NCBI GenBank assembly: GCA_035591015.1
Contig: JAXIUW010193401.1
Location: forward strand, 1-11,935
Direction: 5' to 3'
Length of the DNA stretch: 11,935 nucleotides
DNA from: Cephalothrix simula
Taxonomy: Eukaryota; Nemertea; Palaeonemertea; Archinemertea; Cephalotrichidae
This document shows, in pieces, positions 1-7,175 of the stretch. Positions within the stretch are counted from its first letter, which is position 1, and every line of letters starts with the position of its first letter. Below the pieces are notes generated by a model. The model had not been told where the DNA came from. It saw only the letters and a program-made list of their open reading frames with translations, and searched no databases. A program made the translations under genes and the position numbers.

Positions 1-819
1 AAATTACCTAAAGTTGTGCTAATTTCCCAGAAAAAACCTTGCAACCCCCTTGTATGCTCCCCCTGCTATTATATGAGTCGCTCCGGTGCGCGGTGTACAA
101 ACGTCAGTTGAATGAAATTATTGGTGGTACAAGAGCTTAAAATCATTTAGTAAGGCGATTTCCTTAGACATGTAGGCCTACAATTGCCATGTAAACCCAA
201 GCTTGTTTGGTTAATTTCATTGATTTTCCATTATCAGTCTGGAAGAAAAAATACATTGAAACAGTATTGAATCATATCGATAAAAACATTATGGACAATC
301 TTTAAGGAATGCATGCAATTATCGGGGATAATTTAGACAATTTAATAATACTGTATTGTGACTGCGGTGCTTAGAATCTGCCGTTCTTCAATTTGTGTTC
401 GATTTTTTTCGATAACTGTAATTATGTGGTTCAATTTTAGGTGCATCTCTTGTTATTGAATTTGCATTAAAATTGGGAGAAAATGAACTTGCATCGACTT
501 TTAGATATGCACGTAATGCTACTCTGTATATATGTATTTCAACAGTAAATCCACGAATCTTTGAAAAATAAAAGCCAAGGCTTCTCCAGAGAATCTATTG
601 AAAAATCGATCTTTTTTAAAATTTCTGCGCTGTTGAAAGTTTACATTTTGTTTGCTCTCAGCGCATGAATAATCGAATTCAAATTTTATTTATTAGAAAT
701 TCCGTGTTAACTAATATAGATAGTATAGATATTTGTCAGATTTCGTCAAAAGTTGCTGAAAAGGGCATTTGCGGCTCCCGATCCCCTTTTAATTTTTTTT
801 CATCGAAAATTCAAGCAAG
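1..819. other. Gene-free AT-rich stretch
   Basis: I see no supported gene, RNA or mobile element here. The sequence is AT-rich with scattered T runs and stops in all frames. A 61-codon ORF at 665-850 has low-complexity composition, no recognisable motif, and runs into the tail of the SINE-like copy that begins at 820, so I treat it as chance. Confidence 0.6.
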
Positions 820-992
820 TTCGTATATAATTGATACAAAGGAAGATTGAGACCCCTAGAGCACTCGTTGGACCCAGGGATCGAACCCGCGCCCTTCGAA
901 TATCTACCCGAAGGACTGCGCGTTAGACCTCTCGGCTAGCACGACTCTACAAAAGTTTTTAATCTTCCACGTCGGAATGTACTAATTTTAGA
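820..992 (-). mobile_element. tRNA-derived SINE-like element, copy 1
   Basis: Read on the minus strand, this segment has an RNA polymerase III type 2 internal promoter. The A box TAGCCGAGAGG is the reverse complement of 928-938, and the B box GGTTCGATCCC is the reverse complement of 877-887. The D-arm and following bases (GCCGAGAGGTCTAACGCGC) resemble tRNA-Leu or tRNA-Ser, the class II tRNAs with a long variable arm. The T loop is intact, with three Watson-Crick pairs and one wobble in its stem. The acceptor arms pair only partly, so this is a tRNA-derived head and not a working tRNA. The 3' tail (toward 820) ends without a poly(A). A second copy at 1059-1236 shares the tail, the tRNA-like body and about 40 bases beyond the head. 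The exact 5' end is uncertain because the shared sequence extends past the tRNA-like part. Confidence 0.72.
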
Positions 993-1058
993 AAATTAAC
1001 ACCAGAGGTCGCCGTCAGGGCATAGCCACTAACATTAACTGACTTACTGAAATACATA

Positions 1059-1236
1059 TTCGTATATAATTGATACAAAGGAAGATTGAGAACCCGAGAG
1101 CCCTCGGTGGACCCAGGGATCGAACTCGCGCCCTTCAGATATCTACCCGAAGGACTGACTGCGCGTTACACGACTCTACAAAAGGTTTCAATCTCCCAAG
1201 TTGATTGAAGGTAACTCAGAATGTACCAATTTTAGA
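1059..1236 (-). mobile_element. tRNA-derived SINE-like element, copy 2, A box deleted
   Basis: This is a diverged copy of the element at 820-992 in the same orientation. It shares the tail beginning ttcgtatataattgatac, the B-box region (atcgaactcg in place of atcgaacccg) and the flank ending attttaga. Compared with copy 1 it lacks 14 bases, gacctctcggctag, which contain the A box; the join lies at about 1167. It also has a 4-base gact duplication at about 1155-1162. Without an A box it should not support polymerase III transcription. The spacer between the copies (993-1058) is not repeated on either side. This suggests two insertions, or a larger dispersed unit, rather than a simple tandem duplication. 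Confidence 0.7.
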
Positions 1237-1265
1237 TTTTCATTTATTTCCAACTGAAGCACTGA

Positions 1266-2095
1266 TTGAAAATCATCAGTAATGTGGAATATAGTGCTTG
1301 GAATAAACAAACAACGCCTTAAAACATGAAATGCGAGAGGAAAAGATCGTAATGTCTTGGTGATAAGGATGGCTATTGTTGTGTGTCATATTTAAGAATC
1401 TGATGGTCATAACATTTCCAAAAGCAAATTAGCATTGATACTTATGGTCACGCAATGGTGGATTTCTCATACGTACCCACCTTTATAATCTTGATTTACC
1501 TGCCAATGAAATTACCATCTATATCATCAAATGTTATGTAAGTAAAACGTAGTGTGTCTTTAGACCTTGTTTTATGGCCTGTTTCTTCTACATTTGAATG
1601 AACCACTGTCTTCCATACTGTCAATGTATAGTATTTGATGGGGTCGGGTAGTATCGCATTCATAATTTCTCATTTCTTTAAAAGAAACAGGCGACTAGAT
1701 AGAAAATGGTCAAGCAGTACAAGGCATTCAAATAAAGATAAATGATACCCGCGACTAGGAATACATTAAGATGCGACGGTGAGCGTGATGAAAACTACGG
1801 AATCAAGTGTCCCCTTGTGAGGAATAAACACTCCCTGCCCGTGGCCACGGCACCTGTTCACATTGTCGAGGAAGTGACTGATCTGGTGAAGTAGTTTTGA
1901 CAACAGCTCATCAACAAAGTTAAGACCTCCCACAATCCGCATACAAGCACAAACATCGAATCCGCGACAGTGCGTGGATGCACATCTAGCCGAGAGAGCG
2001 CCACCCCGGGCTCATCAGCAGCAACACTATCAATCAGACGGGACTGCTCCTACAGCCCAAACACCATCAATCAAAACCATGCAGGGAAAGCATTA
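1266..2095 (+). repeat. Dispersed/duplicated block, copy A
   Basis: This block of about 830 bases is repeated in direct orientation at 3538-4474. Landmarks shared in the same order include aatcatcagtaatgtggaat, gaaatgcgagaggaaaa, agtgtgtctttagaccttg, aaacaggcgactagat, gataaatgatacccgcgac, a 40-base identical core (1815-1854) and tcatcagcagcaacactatc. Similarity may begin further left, at ttatttccaactga (about 1244 here and 3440 in copy B). Copy A lacks about 100 bases present in copy B at roughly 3996-4100 and lacks the GAT microsatellite. It could be a local segmental duplication or two insertions of an unclassified repeat family. No terminal repeats or target-site duplications are clear. 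Confidence 0.8.
1742..1894 (+). pseudogene. 50-codon ORF in GC-rich core of duplicated block; possible exon remnant
   Basis: An ATG at 1742 opens a 50-codon frame that includes DENYGIKCPLVRNKHSLPV and VHIVEEVTDLVK and stops at TAG 1892-1894. The same frame then continues with only one more stop (TGA soon after) for roughly 70 further codons to about 2120. It looks like an exon or retrocopy broken by nonsense changes. The protein is not one I recognise. Its counterpart in copy B keeps the DENY-IKC---VRNKHSLPVATAP string, but the upstream ATG frame there ends at TAA and a +1 base shifts the frame just after the core. It could be a small real peptide, a decayed exon, or part of an unclassified transposon protein. 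No function is assigned. Confidence 0.35.
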
Positions 2096-2099
2096 GGAA

Positions 2100-2111
2100 C
2101 CCCCCCCCCCC
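2100..2111 (+). repeat. Homopolymer of 12 C
   Basis: Twelve consecutive C residues mark the right-hand edge of duplicated block copy A. The matching position in copy B (near 4475-4480) has no C run. It is either a boundary scar or slippage after insertion. The length may be unreliable in the assembly. Confidence 0.9.
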
Positions 2112-2385
2112 TGATGTAAGTCATGTAATTAATAATTGGATAATATAGGATTAATAAATACCGTTAGGCATTCCATAAACTTTCGACTAAGGGGAAATCG
2201 TATTCTTGACATTTTTACGAGACTGACGACATAGAAGCAGCCGATGGCATCGTCGTCGTTTGTTACAACCCACAGTCGATGTTTCTGTGGTCATTACCGC
2301 AACCAGGTAGCCGCTGAGTCTCGTCCATTAGTCATTCATAGTGCTTGCTGCTTAAGACAACTCTTACTGAAACTTGACATGTTAA
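2112..2385. other. Intervening stretch, possible body of the following repeat
   Basis: No ORF or RNA gene can be supported. It leads directly into the repeat tail at 2386-2476 and may be the body of the same element. The matching part of the second copy would lie beyond the end of the window, so this cannot be tested here. Confidence 0.4.
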
Positions 2386-2476
2386 AACTGCACTTGCACA
2401 CTGCACTTGCACATCTTGTGTAAATCTTCTCCAGTTGACCAAATGGCAAGGGTAAAAATAAAGGCTACTTTACTTT
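2386..2476 (+). mobile_element. Repeat-family tail (copy 1), inverted partner at window end
   Basis: This segment begins with a short tandem repeat (ctgcacttgcaca twice, about 2386-2411). It then runs through ttctccagttgacc, ggcaagggtaaa and ggctactttacttt. Read on the minus strand, 11842-11935 shows the same order: cgcacttgc, ttctcagttgacc, gcgagggtaaa, ggttactttacttta. The shared end with its T/A-rich terminus suggests the 3' end of a short retroelement family. No tRNA-like head could be seen upstream, so the class is open. Confidence 0.6.
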
Positions 2477-2568
2477 GTATGACCAGCATGCCAACGCTAC
2501 AAAGATTAACGGCCTTAAGAAACTGTCAGAATATTAGAATGATGCAATATAGTGGTTGAAAAACTGTC

Positions 2569-2841
2569 ATGAAGACCGGAATCAAATGCCTCATTCTTCT
2601 CGAAAAAAGCGCGATGGTTGGGCGCTTCACCCAAAACAGAGTAGTGACAAGCCAGTCGTTACTACAGAATAGGTCATTCGAAGAAGCAATAAATAAAGCC
2701 GGCAAAATCCTCCTTGAATCACTAAATATGTATGGAGGTATTCACAATCAAGAGAAGTCAGAGTTTTTGACCGCTGCATATCAATACACAATTGCACAGG
2801 GTTCCCAGGGGATCATGGAAAGAATTGACATACACAGATAG
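2569..2841 (+). CDS. Unrecognised 90-codon ORF
   Basis: This ATG-to-TAG frame encodes 90 residues. An in-frame TGA lies only 12 bases upstream (2557-2559), so the ATG would be the true start if it is translated. The middle and C-terminal part (FEEAINKAGKILLESLNMYG, then KSEFLTAAYQYTIAQGSQGI) has balanced amino-acid composition and helical character, unlike most chance ORFs nearby. I recognise no domain, signal peptide or membrane segment. The Kozak context (tgtcATGa) is weak. It could be a single coding exon, a decayed gene fragment or chance. No neighbouring exon or splice signal is clear enough to extend it. Confidence 0.3.
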   Translation: MKTGIKCLILLEKSAMVGRFTQNRVVTSQSLLQNRSFEEAINKAGKILLESLNMYGGIHNQEKSEFLTAAYQYTIAQGSQGIMERIDIHR

Positions 2842-3537
2842 TATAAAAGTGAAAATCCGGTTGGAGGGTCACTCACCCATACCCACCCCTGGAAAATATT
2901 GATTTCACCAAAATTTGGGGGACCCCCACAATTTAACTTTGTTCCTCTTTAAGTCCACTTTTTTCCTGTATTTGAGTAGTTGTCAGACTACAGTAGGTAT
3001 TTGGGTATGTCAAATATCTAAGACAGTGGGCTCTCAAATATGGGGCGTAGGGTGCTTGTATGAGGTTGACCTGAGATTGTAAAAATAGGCAGACATTTAC
3101 TTTACAAGCTGTAACAAAGTTTCAGGTGTACAGGATTAAGAAGTTGCAAAACCGGAAGTTGATAGTTCGCAACATTAAAGCGCGAAAAGATACGACAAAT
3201 CGGCTGAATTGATAGGTTCTGAAAAATGTGTTCTCACAAATTATCATTAGCGAAGACCTGTTGCTTTTTAAGATTCTAGAAGGCTTCAGCTTTGAAATGG
3301 TGTATCGTAATATTTTCCTGATATTGGCTCTGAGTCGGCATACTTAAAGGAAATTTATAATGGGAATCCCTATCTAGAACTAACCGTTGTCTGACACCAA
3401 AGTACTCAAAAATTTTCAATTTCTTCCGAAAAATTTTCAGTTATTTCCAACTGAAAGATCCTGAAACACTGGCTGAAACTTGAATTTAAAGTCAATTTTT
3501 TAAAACTTTTACAACCCTTCAAAATGGTTATACAGGC
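2842..3537. other. Gene-free stretch
   Basis: I see no supportable gene. It contains a small hairpin, tgggggaccccca, at about 2926-2938 and several T/A runs. From about 3440 (ttatttccaactga) there may be weak similarity to the left margin of duplicated block copy A, with an insertion before the clear repeat begins. Confidence 0.5.
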
Positions 3538-4474
3538 ATAAAATCATCAGTAATGTGGAATGTAGTCCTTAGAATAAACAAATAACGCCTTAAGGAGTGA
3601 AATGCGAGAGGAAAAATGGTGATGGTGATGATGGTGATTATGATGATGATAATGGTCTTCGGGCTGGCGATTGTTTGTGTCATATTTAAGAATCTGATGG
3701 TCATAACATTTCCAATAGCAAATTAGCATTGATACTTATACCATACCCACCTTTATAATCTGATGTCACTTCCAATGAAATTACAATCTATATCATCAAA
3801 TGTTATGTAAGTTACGTAGTGTGTCTTTAGACCTTGTTTTATGACCAAATATTTTGACCTATTTCGTCTACTTTTGTAGTGAACCACTGTCGTAGATAAT
3901 ATCTAGAGTGGTTGATGGGGTCGGTAGCATCGCATTCGTAATTTCCCATTTCTTTAAAAGAAACAGGCGACTAGATGGAAATGTCAAGCATCAAGCAGTA
4001 CAAGACAATAAGTCAGGCTAACATTAAGCGTTTTATACCAGCAGAGGTCTTCCAGTTGTTTAACCTGATAAAAGTCATGAAATTGGGACAGACATCTTAA
4101 TGTAGTACAAATAAAGATAAATGATACCCGCGACTAGGAATACATTAAAATAACGACGGTGAGCTTTGCCACTTGGGGTGACGAAAACTACAGAATCAAG
4201 TGTTCCTTTGTGAGGAATAAACACTCCCTGCCCGTGGCCACGGCACCGCGTTCACATACTCGAGGAGGTGACTCATCTGATGAAGCAAAGTTTAGACCTC
4301 CTACAATCCGCATACGAGCACACACATCGAATCGGATACAGTGCGTGGATGCACATCAAACCGAGACAGCGCCACCTCGGGCTGGCTCATCAGCAGCAAC
4401 ACTATCAATCAGACAGGACTGATCCTACAGCCCAAACACCATCCATCAGAACCATAGCAGGGACAGCATTACAA
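3538..4474 (+). repeat. Dispersed/duplicated block, copy B
   Basis: This is the direct repeat of 1266-2095, offset by about 2.27 kb. It carries the same ordered landmarks with substitutions and small indels throughout, so the duplication is not recent. It has two insertions relative to copy A: a GAT-rich microsatellite at 3617-3655 and about 100 bases at roughly 3996-4100 beginning near acaataagtcagg. The 40-base core at 4208-4247 is identical to 1815-1854, clearly better conserved than its surroundings. Copy A has 24 extra bases after the core frame (tagttttgacaacag and on) that copy B lacks. Confidence 0.8.
3617..3655 (+). repeat. Imperfect GAT/GGT trinucleotide microsatellite
   Basis: The run reads atggtgatggtgatgatgg and continues with gattatgatgatgataatgg. 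It is absent from the matching place in copy A, so it expanded after the duplication or was lost there. On the minus strand it translates as a poly-His tract, which is an artefact of the trinucleotide repeat. Confidence 0.85.
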
Positions 4475-4495
4475 AGCCAGGGCACCATCGATTAG
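4159..4495 (+). pseudogene. Frameshifted partner of the exon-like core in copy B
   Basis: The frame from 4159 reads SFATWGDENYRIKCSFVRNK, then HSLPVATAP. At about 4248 copy B has one extra base relative to copy A (caccgcgttcac against cacctgttcac). The homologous reading therefore moves into the frame starting near 4251, as VHILEEVTHLMKQSLDLLQS, and stays open to about 4495. The two overlapping ORFs are thus one frameshifted sequence. The upstream ATG used in copy A is preserved, but its frame ends at TAA after ten codons. Differences from copy A include both silent and amino-acid-changing substitutions, so selection is not demonstrated. Family unknown. Confidence 0.35.
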
Positions 4496-4500
4496 ACTAA

Positions 4501-4740
4501 CATTCATCGTATCAACCGAGGTTTCAACTCGGACCAGATGTGCCACTGTTGTATTTTACATTTAATGATTCATTTAGCTCGTTATTAACGTCAACTGGAG
4601 CTGATGAGGATGTAATTATCTTCGGACCGTTGTTAATGTCATCTATTACCGATGCGGTTATTCATCCTGATGAATTTGATCCTGATAAAGATATCTTTTG
4701 GTCATCAAATTTGTATCTATGGCTCTTTTTCTCTTAGATT
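4501..4740 (+). other. Open frame with a 48-base imperfect internal repeat
   Basis: A frame from just after the TAA near 4500 stays open to TAG 4735-4737. It contains two similar 16-codon units, LLTSTGADEDVI and LLMSSITDAVIH, whose DNA begins at about 4581 and 4629 (gttattaacgtca and gttgttaatgtca). The protein is acidic (DPDKD near the end) and unrecognised. There is no ATG at its beginning. Its end coincides with a pyrimidine-rich run followed by AG (4722-4737), which resembles a splice acceptor. I cannot show that it is coding. Confidence 0.25.
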
Positions 4741-5252
4741 TCCTCTTGAAATTTCGTATGCTCAGCATAATCAATCTTGGCTGGGTTGTTTACCATGCCA
4801 CTAAATCCCTAGCACTCCCCTTTTTTCCTTTTCTTGTTTAATTACTCTTTACCCTTCAATACATCTCGAAAATTTCTTACATATCATCTGGAGAAAGCTT
4901 CCTCGCTGTGGCTCCGCCATAGAGTACGAGTAGAGGAAAAGAAGGAAAACTCTGATGGTTCCTCGTGATGATCTCCTCATCAAGTCTACGTCGGGAATTT
5001 TTACATGTTTTAGTTTCTTTCATGTCCCCCATAACTAACATTTTAGAAGCCTTTATTATTATATGAATTAGTTCATCTCAAAATGTTCATGTTTATATGT
5101 ACCAAATATCAAGATATTAAAATTTGTTTTGGTGATGTTCTATTGAAATATATTAACGTTTTGATTAATTTAATTCTTTAATGTTATGTTTAGTTATTCT
5201 GATATATTAAAAACTTGGTAAGTAATGTTAGGCATAAAGACTGGGATTGACC
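4741..5252 (+). other. Upstream region of the receptor gene
   Basis: This is AT-rich sequence without coding potential. It should contain the promoter and 5' untranslated sequence of the receptor at 5253. I cannot point to a convincing TATA box. A consensus-like splice donor, TTG|GTAAGT, sits at 5218-5223, only about 30 bases before the start codon. That is too close for an intron ending before the ATG, so it is either unused or would skip the start. Confidence 0.45.
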
Positions 5253-5257
5253 ATGGC
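5247..5257 (+). promoter_or_regulatory. Optimal Kozak context deciding the receptor start
   Basis: The sequence gaccATGg at 5249-5256 has A at -3 and G at +4, the strongest animal initiation context. The frame is also open through a TTG two codons upstream, at 5247. The ATG at 5253 is the credible start and shortens the protein by two residues. Confidence 0.8.
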
Positions 5258-6302
5258 GAGTAGTGGTAACTTCTCGGGAATACCTCTTTACTGTGACTAT
5301 TTTTCAAAGGTTGAAGAAAATATAACAAAAGAAATTGAGGGATTATCTGCCATAGTTATCATTAACTTTATTCTACCAATAATTCTTCTAATACTCTGCT
5401 TCGTCTTCAACAGCTTGGCATTTATAGTAGTGATAAAAGAAAATAAAATTGGGTCGACGAGTTTCGTGATTTTGTTGCTCCTCGTATTTGACATGTTGTT
5501 TTGTCTCGTTAGTGTCATCAACGAAAATAATAAAGAACTCCGTGCACTTACGAATATATACGGACCTACAAATAACTTAGTCATCTTTACATATCCTAGA
5601 ATCGGCCTGGAATACACTTTTCTTGACATCCATCACCTATTAACTCTTCTGATTGCTCTGGAGCGACTAATAGTAGTTAAATGGCCGATGAAGTCACGTG
5701 TTATCTGTACCATGCAAAATATCAAGAAGGCAGTCTTTCTTGTCCTCGCTTTATGCATATTTTGGAGGATTCCAATGTTTTTTATATACGAACCTGTAAC
5801 AATTGGTAAAGATGTTTGCACAGCGGAAGATATTTGGGGATTGGATTATCGTTTTAAAACACCTATTTTTGATTTAGTGTACATTAATTTCATTGACCCC
5901 TGTATAAGATTTTTGTTACCTTTTTGTACCTTGAACTCTTCTGCTATTATGCTGATTTTATGTTTAAGAAAAGCGCGAGCAAAAAGAGAAAACCTAACAA
6001 CGACCACATCTAACGATGACAAAACTAATGAACTAACAATTAAGGTAACTGTAGTTGTTTTACTCTGTACGGCAGCGGAAGGACCACACAACATCCTTGC
6101 CTTTTTCAAAACAATAACAGGGACCAATCAATGGAGTTCTGTCATGGAGCATTTTTATTTGATATGTTATCGAATTCTTGTGCTATTAGATTGTTGTTGC
6201 ATCTTTTTTGTTTATGTATTACCCGGCCAAAAGTATCGCGCAACTTTTCTGTCAATGTTTGGAATCTGCAAAACTAAACACAATTCTCATCGTAGAAAAT
6301 AA
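5253..6302 (+). CDS. Class A (rhodopsin-like) GPCR, FMRFamide-receptor-like, intronless
   Basis: This encodes a 349-residue plasma-membrane receptor expected to bind an extracellular ligand, probably a neuropeptide, and to signal through G proteins. Numbering is from the ATG at 5253. Two N-glycosylation sequons (N6 and N23) sit in a short N-terminus without a signal peptide. Seven hydrophobic segments lie near 33-62, 69-89, 117-139, 160-180, 213-238, 261-285 and 300-323. Class A anchors are N53 (1.50), D80 (2.50), ERL at 137-139 in place of DRY, P223 (5.50) and P278 (6.50). IPMFF after TM4 and LLPF...LN in TM5 resemble FMRFamide-type receptors. Several changes stand out. TM6 reads AEGP, with Glu at the usual Trp 6.48. 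TM7 reads DCCCIFFVY, without the NPxxY Asn/Pro. The TM3 Cys (3.25, expected near 113) is absent although ECL2 keeps C189. Helix 8 (GQKYRATF) and a possible palmitoylation site, C339, follow. The length is complete for the family. The ligand is unknown. The gene is open end to end, which argues against decay. Confidence 0.87.
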   Translation: MASSGNFSGIPLYCDYFSKVEENITKEIEGLSAIVIINFILPIILLILCFVFNSLAFIVVIKENKIGSTSFVILLLLVFDMLFCLVSVINENNKELRALTNIYGPTNNLVIFTYPRIGLEYTFLDIHHLLTLLIALERLIVVKWPMKSRVICTMQNIKKAVFLVLALCIFWRIPMFFIYEPVTIGKDVCTAEDIWGLDYRFKTPIFDLVYINFIDPCIRFLLPFCTLNSSAIMLILCLRKARAKRENLTTTTSNDDKTNELTIKVTVVVLLCTAAEGPHNILAFFKTITGTNQWSSVMEHFYLICYRILVLLDCCCIFFVYVLPGQKYRATFLSMFGICKTKHNSHRRK

Positions 6303-7009
6303 ATATCAATCACTCAGTATTCGATCTCGGCTTGATGCCCTCGTCCATCGTCCAAGCTGTACAAACGGCATCTTGGTAGTTTGGTAAGTATATCTGTACC
6401 AACTTTGTATTGTTTATGTTTGGAACATAATCATATTATGGTGTCAATGGCACAGTGTGCAACTGATCAGTAAAAAACTGCCAAGAAGAGATCTTGTAAT
6501 TGTAAACATAAAGAAAAATGAAATTAAAACATGTTAATTGGAGAAATATCGAAAATTATTTGTCTGAAAATTCAGGTAAGGGCCTTACAATTACCCTTAC
6601 TACATGTAGTTGGTTCTAAAAAATTATACAATTATGGTGTTTTAAGACATTTACTCCATTATAATTTTACTGTACAGAGTACAGTGTATATAAATATTAT
6701 TAATTCGCTAGTTCATGTATTTACTAAAAGATGAATAGATGATGCTTTTTTTTATATAGTACATGTAACTATTTTACTTTATACCTTCTACAGTAACTAT
6801 TTTACTGTGTATGGTTATAATGGAATCCGCATACCTCATAGACCGTACTATATAAGGACGAAAACAAACAATGTTACGGCCCGGAATAAGCTGGAGAATA
6901 CATTAACCCTCATTAATTGCTGTTTTAAATATCATGATGTAGTTCCTACTGGTCTCATAGTTCATAAAAAACTTATTTTTATCATGGGAAAAAGGCAAAT
7001 TGGTATCTG
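6303..7009. other. 3' flank of the receptor gene
   Basis: No further gene is supported. An AATAAA overlaps the stop codon (6298-6303), which would leave a 3' UTR of only about 20 bases. An ATTAAA at 6523-6528 is a more usual distance away. A 14-base direct repeat, gtaactattttact, occurs at 6765-6778 and 6793-6806. Two 67-codon ORFs in this stretch have no recognisable content. Confidence 0.45.
6523..6528 (+). terminator. Candidate polyadenylation signal for the receptor
   Basis: ATTAAA, the commonest variant poly(A) hexamer, lies about 220 bases after the receptor stop and is followed by a T/G-containing stretch. In AT-rich sequence such hexamers occur often by chance, and AATAAA at 6298-6303 is an alternative. 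Confidence 0.25.
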
Positions 7010-7032
7010 ATCACGCATGCGTGATACGTCAC
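7010..7032. promoter_or_regulatory. 16-bp perfect palindrome with adjacent CRE-like half site
   Basis: ATCACGCATGCGTGAT (7010-7025) is a perfect palindrome. Its centre, CGCATGCG, resembles the core of the palindromic NRF-1 site. The following TACGTCAC (7025-7032) contains ACGTCA, the CRE/ATF half site. The GC and CpG content contrasts with the AT-rich surroundings. Function is inferred only. No gene start is evident just downstream. Confidence 0.35.
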
Positions 7033-7175
7033 AGCTCTCTCGATGCTGGAACAAACGCACCTGTTCGTATTCCTCCTATACTGAAGTGAAAACATCAGAT
7101 GTTTTTTTGTTCACAATGATGTTTTTCGGAAAGCGGTGGTGCAGTTGGCAAGAGTTTGTGCGGGCTGAGAAAATA

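Noticed and set aside
877-945. Possible functional tRNA-Leu or tRNA-Ser gene on the minus strand
   Set aside because: The boxes are good, but the acceptor stem has several mismatches, the anticodon arm is not sensible, and a second degraded copy with a shared non-tRNA tail lies 239 bases away. It is a tRNA-derived repeat.
2386-2411. CRISPR-like or satellite array
   Set aside because: There are only two 13-base units with no spacers. It is a short tandem repeat inside a dispersed element, and the genome is eukaryotic.
2926-2938. G5-A-C5 hairpin as a terminator or structured RNA
   Set aside because: The stem is short, isolated and not linked to any transcript or T run. Chance is sufficient.
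3547-3729. Minus-strand ORF with a poly-histidine tract
   Set aside because: The histidines are the translation of the GAT/GGT microsatellite. There is no homologous ORF in the sister block.
5297-6127. Three minus-strand ORFs (110, 62 and 93 codons) opposite the receptor
   Set aside because: They are shadows of the receptor frame, have no motifs of their own and are not continuous.
7136-7155. A-box-like ggtggtgcagttggcaagag as a second tRNA-derived element
   Set aside because: No B box follows at a suitable distance on the plus strand and no tail or second copy is seen.
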